A stretch of DNA of 64,000 bases. It comes from Streptomyces taklimakanensis (GTDB taxonomy: Bacteria > Actinomycetota > Actinomycetes > Streptomycetales > Streptomycetaceae). The stretch covers positions 1,364,001 to 1,428,000 of the forward strand of contig NZ_WIXO01000001.1 of NCBI RefSeq assembly GCF_009709575.1, given 5' to 3'. Of the stretch, positions 8,962 to 17,506 are shown piece after piece; the stretch's first letter is position 1, and each line of letters opens with the position of its first letter. The notes below the pieces were generated by a model, which was given only the letters and a program-made list of their open reading frames with translations, did no database searches and had not been told where the DNA came from. The translations under genes were made by a program, and so were the position numbers.

Positions 8962-10446
8962 ATGCCCTACTTCGACGCCGCCTCCTCCCTCCCCCTGCAC
9001 CCCGTCGCCCGCCAGGCCCTGCTCGCCTCGCTCGACGAGGGCTGGGCCGACCCCACCCGACTGCACCGGGAGGGCCGACGGGCCCGGCTGCTGTTGGACG
9101 CCGCGCGCGAGGCGGCCGCCGAGGCGGTGGGGTGCCGGCCGGACGAGCTGTCCTTCACCTCCTCGGGCACCCGGGCGCTGCACACCGGGATCGCCGGGAC
9201 GTTGACCGGACGGCGACGGGTCGGGCGGCGTCTGGTGGTCTCCGCGGTGGAGCACTCCGCCGTGCTGCACGCGGCCGAGGCCCACGAGTCGGGCGGCGGG
9301 ACGGTGGTGAGGGTGCCCGTGGACCGCACGGGCCGGGTGTCGGCCGAGGAGTTCGGCGCGGCGCTGCGGGAGGACGAGACCGGCGGCACGGCGCTGGCCT
9401 GCCTCCAGTCGGCCAACCACGAGGTGGGAACCGAGCAGCCGGTGGCGGAGGTCGCGGAGTCGTGCGCGGCGGCCGGGGTGCCGTTGCTGGTGGACGCCGC
9501 CCAGTCGCTGCCGTGGGGCCCGGTGGGCGGCGGCTGGTCGCTGCTGGCGGCCGGCGCGCACAAGTGGGGCGGTCCGGGCGGGGTCGGACTGCTGGTGGTG
9601 CGCAAGGGAACGCGGTTCGCCCCGCCGCCCCCGGCGGACGAGCGGGAGTCGGGACGGTCCCCCGGGTTCGCCGACCTCCCGGCGATCGTGGCGGCGGCGG
9701 CCTCGCTGCGGGCGGTGCACGCGGAGGCCGGCGCGGAGGCGGCGCGCCTGCGCGCCCTGGTGGACCACATCCGGGCGCGGGTGCCCGAACTGGTGCCGGA
9801 CGTGGAGGTGGTGGGCGACCCGGTGCGGCGGTTGCCGCACGTGGTGACGTTCTCCTGCCTGTACGTGGACGGCGAGGTGCTGCTCCACGCGCTGGACCGG
9901 GCGGGCTTCTCGGTCTCCTCGGGCTCCTCGTGCACCTCCGACACCCTGACGCCCAGTCACGTCCTGCGGGCGATGGGGGTGCTCTCGGAGGGCAACGTCC
10001 GCGTCTCGCTGCCGCCGGGGACGACCGAGGCGGACGTGGAGTCCTTCCTGGCGGTGCTGCCGGACGCGGTGCGGGGGGTGCGCGACCGGCTCGGCGCGCC
10101 CGCCGTCGCGCGGAGGGGCCCCGAGGGGAGGGCCACCGAGGAGGGGTCCGACGGGAGGGGGTTCACCCGCCCCCGGGCGGAGGAGCCGCGGGGGGCTTCC
10201 GGTGGGACGGCCGCCGAGGAGCCCCTTCCCGCCCCGGCGCTCACCGTCGACGCCAGGGGCCGGCGGTGCCCGGTCCCCGTCATCGAACTGGCGAAGGTGA
10301 TCGACCGGGTTCCGGTGGGCGGCACGGTGCTGCTGCTCGCCGACGACGAGGCGGCCCGGCTGGACGTTCCCGCCTGGTGCGGGATGCGCGGTCACGAGTA
10401 CCTGGGCTCGGACGGTCACGCCTACCGGGTGCGCCGGCTGGCGTGA
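8962..10446 (+). CDS. Cysteine desulfurase fused to a TusA-type sulfur carrier
   Basis: 494 aa with two parts. Residues 1 to about 375 are a class V aminotransferase / NifS-IscS fold: the PLP lysine is K201 in GAHKWGG, and the persulfide cysteine is C324 in the SSGSSCTSD loop. A low-complexity charged linker (about 380-425) leads to a TusA/SirA domain (426-494) with the CPxP motif at C436 (RRCPVPVIELAK). The desulfurase would release sulfur from cysteine and pass it directly to the tethered carrier, probably for tRNA thiolation or cofactor synthesis. Monocistronic and divergent from ctaC. The fusion is seen in other Streptomyces (recalled). Confidence 0.9.
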   Translation: MPYFDAASSLPLHPVARQALLASLDEGWADPTRLHREGRRARLLLDAAREAAAEAVGCRPDELSFTSSGTRALHTGIAGTLTGRRRVGRRLVVSAVEHSAVLHAAEAHESGGGTVVRVPVDRTGRVSAEEFGAALREDETGGTALACLQSANHEVGTEQPVAEVAESCAAAGVPLLVDAAQSLPWGPVGGGWSLLAAGAHKWGGPGGVGLLVVRKGTRFAPPPPADERESGRSPGFADLPAIVAAAASLRAVHAEAGAEAARLRALVDHIRARVPELVPDVEVVGDPVRRLPHVVTFSCLYVDGEVLLHALDRAGFSVSSGSSCTSDTLTPSHVLRAMGVLSEGNVRVSLPPGTTEADVESFLAVLPDAVRGVRDRLGAPAVARRGPEGRATEEGSDGRGFTRPRAEEPRGASGGTAAEEPLPAPALTVDARGRRCPVPVIELAKVIDRVPVGGTVLLLADDEAARLDVPAWCGMRGHEYLGSDGHAYRVRRLA

Positions 10447-10474
10447 CCGTGGCCCGGACGCCCGGCCGCGGGAC

Positions 10475-11449
10475 TCAGGACAGGGAGACGCGGACCTCGG
10501 CCGCCGCGTCCTCGCCGTAGGTCTTGGTGAAGCGCTCCAGGAAGTGGCTGCGCCGCAGCTCGTACTCCTGGGTGCCGAGCGTCTCGATCACCAGGGTGGC
10601 GAGCATGCAGCCGAGCTGGGCGGCCCGCTCCAGACCCAGCTCCCAGGCCAGACCGGAGAGGAAACCGGCGCGGAAGGCGTCGCCGACGCCGGTGGGGTCC
10701 ACCTTCTCCTCCTCCGGCGGGCAGGGCACGGTGATCGTCTCCTGCCCGGCGCGTTCGATGCGCACGCCGTTGGAGCCCAGCGTCGTGACGCGGGTGCCGA
10801 CCTTCGCCAGGATCTCCTCGGCGCTCCAGCCGGTCTTGGACTCCACCAGGCCGGCCTCGTACTCGTTGGTGAACAGGTAGGCGGCGCCCTCGGTCAGGCC
10901 GCGGATCTCCTCGCCCTCCATCCGCGCGAGCTGCTGGGAGTAGTCGGCGGCGAAGGGGATGCCGCGGGTACGGCACTCCTCGGTGTGGCGCATCATCGCC
11001 TCGGGGTCGTCCGCGCCGATGTGCACCAGGTCCAGGCCGCCCACCCGGTCGGCGACGGCCTTGAGCTCGATCAGCCGGGCCTCGCTCATCGCACCGGTGT
11101 AGAAGGAGCCGATCTGGTTGTGGTCGGCGTCGGTGGTGCACACGAAGCGGGCGGTGTGCAGCACCTCGGAGATGCGCACCGAGTCGGTGTCCACTCCGTG
11201 CCGCTCCAGCCAGGCGCGGTACTCCCCGAAGTCGGCGCCCGCCGCGCCGACGAGGATCGGGCGCACACCGAGCTGCCCCATGCCGAAGCTGATGTTCGCG
11301 CCGACCCCACCGCGCCGGACGTTGAGGGTGTCCACCAGGAACGACAGCGAGACCGTGTGGAGCCGGTCGCCGACGAGCTGGTCGGCGAAACGACCGGGGA
11401 AGGTCATCAGGTGGTCGGTGGCGATGGATCCGGTGACGGCGATGCGCAC
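10475..11449 (-). CDS. adoK: Adenosine kinase (PfkB family)
   Basis: 324-aa PfkB/ribokinase-type kinase that phosphorylates adenosine to AMP with ATP. It begins AVTGSIATDHLM-FPGRF and has GGVGANISFG (sugar-binding region) and the C-terminal PfkB signature DPTGVGDAFRAGF with the catalytic Asp. Length and sequence pattern (SIATDHL, SFLVD, GAMSEAR, ADYSQQLARM) match the Mycobacterium tuberculosis AdoK that I recall, which is also encoded near ctaC and qcr genes, so a specific call is made rather than generic sugar kinase. GTG start at 11449. Convergent with the desulfurase gene, 28 bp apart. Confidence 0.85.
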   Translation of the reverse strand: MRIAVTGSIATDHLMTFPGRFADQLVGDRLHTVSLSFLVDTLNVRRGGVGANISFGMGQLGVRPILVGAAGADFGEYRAWLERHGVDTDSVRISEVLHTARFVCTTDADHNQIGSFYTGAMSEARLIELKAVADRVGGLDLVHIGADDPEAMMRHTEECRTRGIPFAADYSQQLARMEGEEIRGLTEGAAYLFTNEYEAGLVESKTGWSAEEILAKVGTRVTTLGSNGVRIERAGQETITVPCPPEEEKVDPTGVGDAFRAGFLSGLAWELGLERAAQLGCMLATLVIETLGTQEYELRRSHFLERFTKTYGEDAAAEVRVSLS

Positions 11450-11690
11450 GGCGGGCTGCTCCTGGGAGAGGGTGGGAGGGAACGGGCGAGAAAACGCCAC
11501 CACGCTACTGCCCCTTCCACCCCGGCGTCGCGCCAGGGCACCGGGTCGGACGCGGCCGGGGAACCTCCCGCGTCCCGGCCACGTCACATCGGCGCACGGC
11601 TGGAAGAACACGCACGACGAACAGGCGAGTGCGCCCGAGTCCACCCGGACACGCGGTACGCGCGGCGCACGCCAGCGAAGGAGCGATGCG

Positions 11691-13160
11691 GTGAGTGCCG
11701 ACCACACCCCGGAACCCACCCGCCCCCGGCGGCGCGGACCGACGGCCGTCTCGGTGGCCCTGGCCGTCCTGCTGGCCGGCGGAGGCGGCGCCTACTGGGC
11801 CGCGAACGGCACCGGCGGCGCGGGAGCGGACGCGGCTCGGGACGGCTCCGCGAGCAGGCCGGCCGCCCTGGTCCTGGACGGCTACGGCGGACCGGCGACC
11901 ACCCCGGTCGAGCGCGGGATCGCCCCCGGCGAGCCCGCCCCGGACGGCGGTCCCGTCCACAGGGCGACCGGGCCGCTGCCGAAGGGGCCCGAGTCGGCTC
12001 CGGCCTACCGCTCGGTCGTCGACGTCGACCGCGAGGGCGTCGCCGCGTTGGCCGAGGCGCTGGAGGTGCCCGGCGAGGTCCGCGAGGAGGACGGCGCGTG
12101 GACGGTCGGCGGCGCCGACGAGGGGCAGGGCAGGACGCTGCGGGTGGATTCCGCCACGGGCGCCTGGACGTTCACCGCGCCGATCCCGCTGAAGGCCGGC
12201 GACGTCTCGCCCGAGGAGGCGAAGGAGGCCGCCCGGCCCGTGGTCGAGGCCCTCGGACTGGAGGGCGCCGAGGTGGACGCCGGGCGGGAGCGGGACGGAC
12301 TGCGGGTCGTCCGTGTCGATCCGCGGCGGGACGGGCTGCCCGTCCACGGGCGGACGACCGAGATCGGTGTCGGCCACGGGGGCGCGTTGGCCGACGGCGG
12401 TGGACGACTGACCGAGCCGGTGCGGATGGGCGGGGACGCCGAGTACCCGGTGATGAGCGCCGAGGAGACCCTGGCCGCGCTCAACGAGCGCAGTGGCCGG
12501 ATCGGGCCGGACGTCCTGTGCGCGGGGAGGCCCGGCACGGGGAGGCCCGGCGCGGACGGGCCGGGTGTCGTGCCGCCCGCGGACGGCGATCCCGACGCCC
12601 CCGGCGGGGCCGGGAGCCCGGAGCCCTGTGGTCCGGGCGGGAAACGCGCGGTCCTGAAGGTGACGGGGGCGGAGTTCGGACTGTCGGCGTACCGCTCGGA
12701 GGGACGCGACCTGCTGGTGCCGTCCTGGTTGTTCGAGGTGTCGGGGCCGGACGGGCGGGAACGCACGGTGGCCCACCCGGCGGTGGAGGAGGAGTACCTG
12801 GCGCCGTCTCCCGCGAACGGTGACGGTGATGGTGACGACCCCACGTCCTCCCCGGCCGATCCCGGTGACCCGGCGGGGGAGCATCCGGTGTCGACCGCGA
12901 CACACCTGGACGAGTACGACGCGGGGGACCGTACGCTCACCGTCCACTTCTGGGGCGGGGTCTGCGAGGAGTACACGGCGACCGCGGAGGAGAGCGCGGA
13001 GTCGGTGACGGTGCGGATAACCGGGGAGCCCGAGGAGCCGGGCCGGGCCTGCGCCGCGATCGCCGAGAAGACGACCGCCGAGGTGCGGCTGGAGGAGCCC
13101 GTCGGCGACCGGAGGGTTCTGGACGCGGAGGGCGAACCGCTGCCCGAGGGGCGGCCCTGA
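11691..13160 (+). CDS. Conserved membrane-anchored secreted protein of unknown function
   Basis: 489 aa. An N-terminal charged segment (TRPRRRGPT) and one membrane helix (AVSVALAVLLAGGGGAYWAA) are followed by a large extracytoplasmic region rich in Asp, Glu and Gly. No enzymatic motif is recognisable. The GTG at 11691 has AAGGAG seven bases upstream. The middle carries Pro/Gly-rich low-complexity linkers (about residues 280-320 and 365-400). It sits between the divergent adoK and the convergent erpA. Conserved hypothetical in Streptomyces; role unknown. Confidence 0.75.
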   Translation: MSADHTPEPTRPRRRGPTAVSVALAVLLAGGGGAYWAANGTGGAGADAARDGSASRPAALVLDGYGGPATTPVERGIAPGEPAPDGGPVHRATGPLPKGPESAPAYRSVVDVDREGVAALAEALEVPGEVREEDGAWTVGGADEGQGRTLRVDSATGAWTFTAPIPLKAGDVSPEEAKEAARPVVEALGLEGAEVDAGRERDGLRVVRVDPRRDGLPVHGRTTEIGVGHGGALADGGGRLTEPVRMGGDAEYPVMSAEETLAALNERSGRIGPDVLCAGRPGTGRPGADGPGVVPPADGDPDAPGGAGSPEPCGPGGKRAVLKVTGAEFGLSAYRSEGRDLLVPSWLFEVSGPDGRERTVAHPAVEEEYLAPSPANGDGDGDDPTSSPADPGDPAGEHPVSTATHLDEYDAGDRTLTVHFWGGVCEEYTATAEESAESVTVRITGEPEEPGRACAAIAEKTTAEVRLEEPVGDRRVLDAEGEPLPEGRP

Positions 13161-13265
13161 GGCGACTTCGACGACCGGCCCCCACCCGCCCCGGACCGGA
13201 GCGGCGGCGGGCGGGGCCGGACTCCTCCGGACGGCGCCTCCCTGGCGGTTCGCCGAAGCCCCCGG

Positions 13266-13312
13266 ACACGCCGAAGGCGGCGACCCGGTCCCGGGTCGCC
13301 GCCTTCGGCGTG
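13266..13312. terminator. Bidirectional terminator
   Basis: Near-perfect 22-23 bp stem (ACACGCCGAAGGCGGCGACC and its complement) with a 2-nt loop, between convergent genes ending at 13160 and 13351. Confidence 0.85.
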
Positions 13313-13350
13313 TCGCGGTGCGCGCCCTGCCCGCCGGGCGGGCGGACGGC

Positions 13351-13707
13351 TCAGCTGAAGGAGTCGCCGCAGGCGCAGGAGCCCGTGGCGTTCGGGTTGT
13401 CGATGGTGAAGCCCTGCTTCTCGATGGTGTCGACGAAGTCGATGGAGGCGCCGTTGAGGTACGGGGCGCTCATCCGGTCGGTGACGACGCGGACCCCGTC
13501 GAACTCCTTGACGACGTCGCCGTCGAGGGAGCGCTCGTCGAAGAAGAGCTGGTACCGCAGGCCGGAGCAGCCGCCGGGCTGAACGGCGACGCGCAGGGCC
13601 AGGTCCTCGCGGCCCTCCTGTTCGAGCAGGCTCTTGACCTTCGCCGCGGCGGCGTCGGACAGGATGATTCCGTCAGTCGTCACAGCGGTCTCGTCCGATA
13701 CGGACAT
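13351..13707 (-). CDS. erpA: HesB/IscA-type iron-sulfur cluster carrier
   Basis: 118-aa A-type carrier that receives Fe-S clusters and delivers them to apo-proteins. Three conserved cysteines are visible: one in PGGCSGLRY and two in the C-terminal GSCACGDSF. The ATG at 13707 starts MSVSDETAVT; family length (about 118) supports this over the longer open frame. It is divergent from nadA, whose product needs a 4Fe-4S cluster, so the shared promoter region may co-regulate carrier and client. Confidence 0.93.
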   Translation of the reverse strand: MSVSDETAVTTDGIILSDAAAAKVKSLLEQEGREDLALRVAVQPGGCSGLRYQLFFDERSLDGDVVKEFDGVRVVTDRMSAPYLNGASIDFVDTIEKQGFTIDNPNATGSCACGDSFS

Positions 13708-13866
13708 CTGCTTCTCTCCCGGGTTGTACGGACTGCTCTGCCGCCTGCTCAACAGACGGCTTCCCGGTTTCATTCCAGGCCGGGCACGTCTCCTTGCGGC
13801 TTTCATGCTCGCACACCGGGTGCCCCGCGGTCACTTCCCCGAACCTCCCGGCGGGGATGCGTCACA

Positions 13867-13920
13867 TTGACGCGATGGCCATCGTCAAACCGACACGGCG
13901 CGGTTATGATAGATAATGTC
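13867..13920. promoter_or_regulatory. erpA-nadA divergent regulatory region with TTGAC/GTCAA repeats
   Basis: An AT-rich patch upstream of nadA contains TTGAC (13867-13871) and GTCAA (13884-13888) as inverted repeats around a 12-bp palindrome CGATGGCCATCG, and a third GTCAA at 13918-13922. TATGAT (13905-13910) and GATAAT (13912-13917) are candidate -10 boxes for nadA. Repeat placement over the promoter suggests an operator; the regulator is not identified. Confidence 0.5.
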
Positions 13921-13964
13921 AATCCGACGAAAAGACCGTTGAGCCCCACGAAAGGGTGCGTGCC

Positions 13965-15182
13965 GTGAACACCGCCCCGCCCGCCACCCCGGCCACCCCC
14001 GGGGAGTCCCTGGATGTCCAGCCGACCCCGCTGGCCCTGCTCCTCCTCGGCCGCCAGGCCGACCCCGGCAGCGAGCGCGGCGTGGAGTGTCCCGGCGACC
14101 TGCCCGCCCCGTCGGACCCCGACCTGGTCGAACGCGCCCGCGCGGCGAAGGAGCGGCTGGGCGAGAAGGTCTTCGTGCTGGGCCACCACTACCAGCGCGA
14201 CGAGGTCATCCGGTTCGCCGACGTCACCGGTGACTCCTTCAAGCTGGCCCGGGACGCGGCCGCCCGTCCGGAGGCGGAGTACATCGTCTTCTGCGGCGTG
14301 CACTTCATGGCCGAGTCCGCCGACATCCTCACCTCCGACCGCCAGCAGGTCGTCCTGCCGGACCTGGCCGCCGGCTGCTCGATGGCGGACATGGCCACCG
14401 CCGAGCAGGTGGCCGAGTGCTGGGACGTGCTGACCGAGGCGGGCGTCGCCGATGTCACCGTCCCGGTCTCGTACATGAACTCCTCCGCCGACATCAAGGC
14501 CTTCACCGGGCGGCACGGCGGCACCATCTGCACCTCCTCCAACGCCAGGCGGGCGCTGGAGTGGGCGTTCTCGCAGGGGGACGGCCGGGAGAACAAGGTC
14601 CTCTTCCTGCCCGACCAGCACCTGGGCCGCAACACCGCGGTGCGGGACATGGGGATGTCCCTGGAGGAGTGCGTCGTCTACAACCCGCACAAGCCGAACG
14701 GCGGGCTGACCGTCGAGGAGCTGCGGGAGGCGAAGATGATCCTGTGGCGCGGGCACTGCTCGGTCCACGGCCGCTTCACGCTGGACTCGGTGAACGACGT
14801 GCGCGAGCGGGTCCCCGGCATCAACGTGCTGGTGCACCCCGAGTGCCGCCACGAGGTCGTCGCGGCGGCGGACCACGTGGGCTCCACCGAGTACATCATC
14901 AAGACCCTCCAGGCCGCCCCGGCCGGCTCGAAGTGGGCGATCGGCACCGAGCTCAACCTGGTGCGCCGTCTGGCGAACCGTTTCGCGCCCGAGGGCAAGG
15001 AGGTCGTCTTCCTCGACCGGACGGTCTGCTTCTGCTCCACCATGAACCGGATCGACCTGCCGCACCTGGTCTGGGCCCTGGAGTCGCTGGCCGACGGCAA
15101 GGTCGTCAACCGCATCCAGGTGGATCCGGAGACCGAGAAGTTCGCCCGGCTGGCCCTGGACCGGATGCTCGCCCTGCCCTGA
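13965..15182 (+). CDS. nadA: Quinolinate synthase
   Basis: 405-aa 4Fe-4S enzyme that condenses iminoaspartate with dihydroxyacetone phosphate to quinolinate, the first dedicated step of de novo NAD synthesis. Signature segments are LGHHYQRDEVIRFAD, YIVFCGVHFMAE, PDLAAGCSMADM, VHPECRHEVV and FLDRTVCFCS; the cysteines in GVHFM, HPEC and CFC regions are the cluster-ligand candidates. The GTG at 13965 is preferred over the GTG at 13956 because AAAGGG lies about 8 bases before it. No nadB or nadC follows within the window. Confidence 0.95.
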   Translation: MNTAPPATPATPGESLDVQPTPLALLLLGRQADPGSERGVECPGDLPAPSDPDLVERARAAKERLGEKVFVLGHHYQRDEVIRFADVTGDSFKLARDAAARPEAEYIVFCGVHFMAESADILTSDRQQVVLPDLAAGCSMADMATAEQVAECWDVLTEAGVADVTVPVSYMNSSADIKAFTGRHGGTICTSSNARRALEWAFSQGDGRENKVLFLPDQHLGRNTAVRDMGMSLEECVVYNPHKPNGGLTVEELREAKMILWRGHCSVHGRFTLDSVNDVRERVPGINVLVHPECRHEVVAAADHVGSTEYIIKTLQAAPAGSKWAIGTELNLVRRLANRFAPEGKEVVFLDRTVCFCSTMNRIDLPHLVWALESLADGKVVNRIQVDPETEKFARLALDRMLALP

Positions 15183-15195
15183 CGGGCCGGGGCGC

Positions 15196-15234
15196 GGGCG
15201 GCGGCGCGGATTTCGGGGGCACGCGCCGCCGCCC
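15196..15234. terminator. Putative terminator after nadA
   Basis: 13-bp perfect stem (GGGCGGCGGCGCG and complement, 15196-15208 with 15222-15234) between the convergent nadA and pspAA genes. Confidence 0.6.
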
Positions 15235-15273
15235 CCGCGGGGGCGGACGCGGGGGCCGGGTCAGGCGGCCGGG

Positions 15274-15576
15274 TCAGGCGGAGGCGCCCGGGGCGGCGTC
15301 GGTCGGGAAGAAGCCGTCCTCGCCCAGCAGTTCGCGCACCTCCTCCAAGGTGGCCCCGGGCGCGGGCAGGATCAGCTCCGAGGGCTCCAGCGAGTCGTCG
15401 GGCAGGGGCGTGCCCAGGGAACGCACGGCGTCCAGCAGGGCGGCCAACGTACGGCGGAACCCGGGCTCGTCCCCGTGCTCCATCTCGTCGAGCAGCTCGT
15501 CGTCCAACGCGTTCAGGCCGGGCAGGTGGCTGTCGTCCAGCCTGACCTGTCCCTCCCCCATGATCCGTACGATCAC
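15274..15576 (-). CDS. pspAA: PspA-associated protein PspAA
   Basis: 100-aa acidic protein beginning VIVRIMGEGQVRLDD, the hallmark start of the actinobacterial PspAA family that accompanies PspA. It contains the ALDDELLDEME and AVRSLGTPLPDDSLEPSELILP segments. The GTG at 15576 has AAGGAG seven bases upstream. It lies downstream of pspA on the same strand with a gap of about 200 bp. It is thought to be a PspA partner in envelope-stress response (family knowledge). Confidence 0.88.
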   Translation of the reverse strand: MIVRIMGEGQVRLDDSHLPGLNALDDELLDEMEHGDEPGFRRTLAALLDAVRSLGTPLPDDSLEPSELILPAPGATLEEVRELLGEDGFFPTDAAPGASA

Positions 15577-15772
15577 GTCGCTCTCCTTCTTCCCGTTCCC
15601 GTGCGGCCGACGGGACGGGTTCCCACCGAGTCGGGGGTGATGCTCGCGCGTACCGGTTCCGTCCTCCGCCCGCCGTGGTGAGGGAGCGCGCGGCGGAGGG
15701 ACGCGGGGAGACGCGGAAGGCGGCGGGGCCGCGGCCGGAACCGGGGACGGGGCCCCGCGGCCCACCGCGGGC

Positions 15773-16582
15773 CTACTGCTTGTCGAAGCGGGGCGCGTCC
15801 TGGGCCTGCTGCTGCCGGGCCTGCTCCTCCCGCGCCTGACCCTGGCCGCCTTCGATGGCCTGCCGGTCGCCGCCGGTGCCCCCCGCCAGCTCGGCCTTCA
15901 TCCGCTGGAGTTCCAGCTCCACGTCCGAGCCGCCGGAGAGGCGGTCCAGCTCGGCCGCGATGTCGTCCTTGGCCAACCCGCTGGGGTCGTCGAGCGCGCC
16001 GGAGGCCAGCAGCTCGTCGATCGCCCCGGCACGGGCCTGCAGTTGCGCGGTCTTGTCCTCGGCGCGCTGGATGGCCAGGCCGACGTCGCCCATCTCCTCG
16101 GAGATGCCGGAGAACGCCTCCCCGATGCGGGTCTGCGCCTGGGCGGCGGTGTAGGTGGCCTTGATGGTCTCCTTCTTGGTGCGGAAGGCGTCCACCTTCG
16201 CCTGGAGGCGCTGGGCGGCGAGGGTCAGCTTCTCCTCCTCGCCCTGGAGCGTCTGGTGCTGTTGCTGGAGGTCGGCCACCTGCTGCTGGAGGGCGGCGCG
16301 ACGGGACAGCGCCTCGCGCGCCAGGTCCTCACGGCCGAGGGCGAGCGCCTTGCGGCCCTGTTCCTCCAGCTTGGTCGACTGCGACTGGAGCTGGTTGAGC
16401 TGGAGCTCCAGGCGCTTGCGCGAAGTGGCCACGTCGGCGACGCCACGGCGCACCTTCTGCAGCAGTTCGAGTTGTTTCTGGTAGGAGTAGTCGAGCGTCT
16501 CGCGCGGGTCCTCGGCCCGGTCCAGGGCCTTGTTGGCCTTCGCGCGGAAGATCATCCCCATACGCTTCATGACACCGCTCAT
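15773..16582 (-). CDS. pspA: Phage-shock protein A / Vipp1-type membrane-stress protein
   Basis: 269-aa almost entirely helical coiled-coil protein of the PspA/IM30 (ESCRT-III-like) family that binds stressed membranes. It begins MSGVMKRMGMIFRAKANKALDRAEDP and continues with heptad-rich helices to about residue 215 and a Gln/Gly-rich disordered tail (GQGQAREEQARQQQAQ). Length is slightly above the usual 225 aa because of that tail. Upstream of pspAA on the same strand. Confidence 0.95.
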   Translation of the reverse strand: MSGVMKRMGMIFRAKANKALDRAEDPRETLDYSYQKQLELLQKVRRGVADVATSRKRLELQLNQLQSQSTKLEEQGRKALALGREDLAREALSRRAALQQQVADLQQQHQTLQGEEEKLTLAAQRLQAKVDAFRTKKETIKATYTAAQAQTRIGEAFSGISEEMGDVGLAIQRAEDKTAQLQARAGAIDELLASGALDDPSGLAKDDIAAELDRLSGGSDVELELQRMKAELAGGTGGDRQAIEGGQGQAREEQARQQQAQDAPRFDKQ

Positions 16583-16825
16583 GGGCTTCGCGCGCCCCCT
16601 TCGTGACGGACTGAGCCTCGCAACACACCGACAGGTCCCACACTACGGGCCCCGTCTCCATTACCGCACTGTCCGGCCCCCGATGTGCTCCTCCTTCAGG
16701 ACGATCGACGAACGGCCTCCTCCGGCCCAGGAAGTAGGTGGGCCCGCATTCCGCCGTTCCGCCGTTGCCGGATCGTTCCCCGTGGGGGTGGGGGCCACAC
16801 CTGGACGCCCCGTACTCTTGGCAGT

Positions 16826-17425
16826 GTGTTCCGAAGCCGTTCCCGTGATGAGCAGAGCACGGCTCCCCAGGAGACCGTGACGTCGGCCAACCGCCGTGAC
16901 CCGCAGGCCCCCAAGGGCCGGCCCACGCCCAAGCGCAGCGAGGCCGAGGCCCTGCGGCGCGCCGTGGTGAAGCCCCCCGCCGACCGCAGGGAGGCCGCCA
17001 AGCGCGCCCGCGAGGCCCGTCGGGCCGAACTGGCGAAGCAGCGCGAGGCCCTGGCCGGCGGTGACGAGCGCTACCTGCCGGCGCGCGACCGCGGCCCGGT
17101 GCGGCGCTACGCGCGTGACGTCGTGGACTCCAAGTGGCACGTGGCGGAGTTCTTCCTGCCGTTGGCCGTGCTCATCCTGATCATGAGCATGATGCCGTCG
17201 GTCCAGGTGAAGAATGCCTCGCTGCTGCTGTGGACGGGCGTCATCGTGATGATCCTCGTCGACTCCCTCCTCACCGGCTTCAGGCTGAAGAAGGCCCTGC
17301 GCGAGCGCTTCCCCGACGAGAACCGGCGGGGCGCCGTGGCGTACGCGCTGATGCGGACGCTCCAGATGCGCCGCATGCGGCTGCCCAAGCCGCAGATCGC
17401 CCGGGGCGAGGCCCCACGCCACTGA
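16826..17425 (+). CDS. DUF3043 membrane protein
   Basis: 199 aa. A basic, Lys/Arg-rich cytoplasmic N-terminus (MFRSRSRDEQS, then PKGRPTPKRSEAEA) precedes two membrane helices (FFLPLAVLILIMSMMP and ASLLLWTGVIVMILVDSLL) and a basic C-terminus (QMRRMRLPKPQ). This architecture and the PKGRPTPKR motif are characteristic of the actinobacterial DUF3043 family. The GTG at 16826 gives the family-typical beginning. Function unknown. Divergent from pspA, which may hint at a membrane-related role. Confidence 0.88.
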   Translation: MFRSRSRDEQSTAPQETVTSANRRDPQAPKGRPTPKRSEAEALRRAVVKPPADRREAAKRAREARRAELAKQREALAGGDERYLPARDRGPVRRYARDVVDSKWHVAEFFLPLAVLILIMSMMPSVQVKNASLLLWTGVIVMILVDSLLTGFRLKKALRERFPDENRRGAVAYALMRTLQMRRMRLPKPQIARGEAPRH

Positions 17426-17506
17426 ACCGGCCACCGACCGCCCCGGCGACCGCCGGGGCCCGGTGACGGAACCCCTGACGGATCGGATCCCGACGGACGA
17501 CCATCG

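Noticed and set aside
6119..9205. Plus-strand open frame of 1028 codons opposite ctaD/ctaC
   Set aside because: Antisense shadow of two conserved membrane genes in high-GC DNA; composition rich in Arg/Val/Glu/His with no domain.
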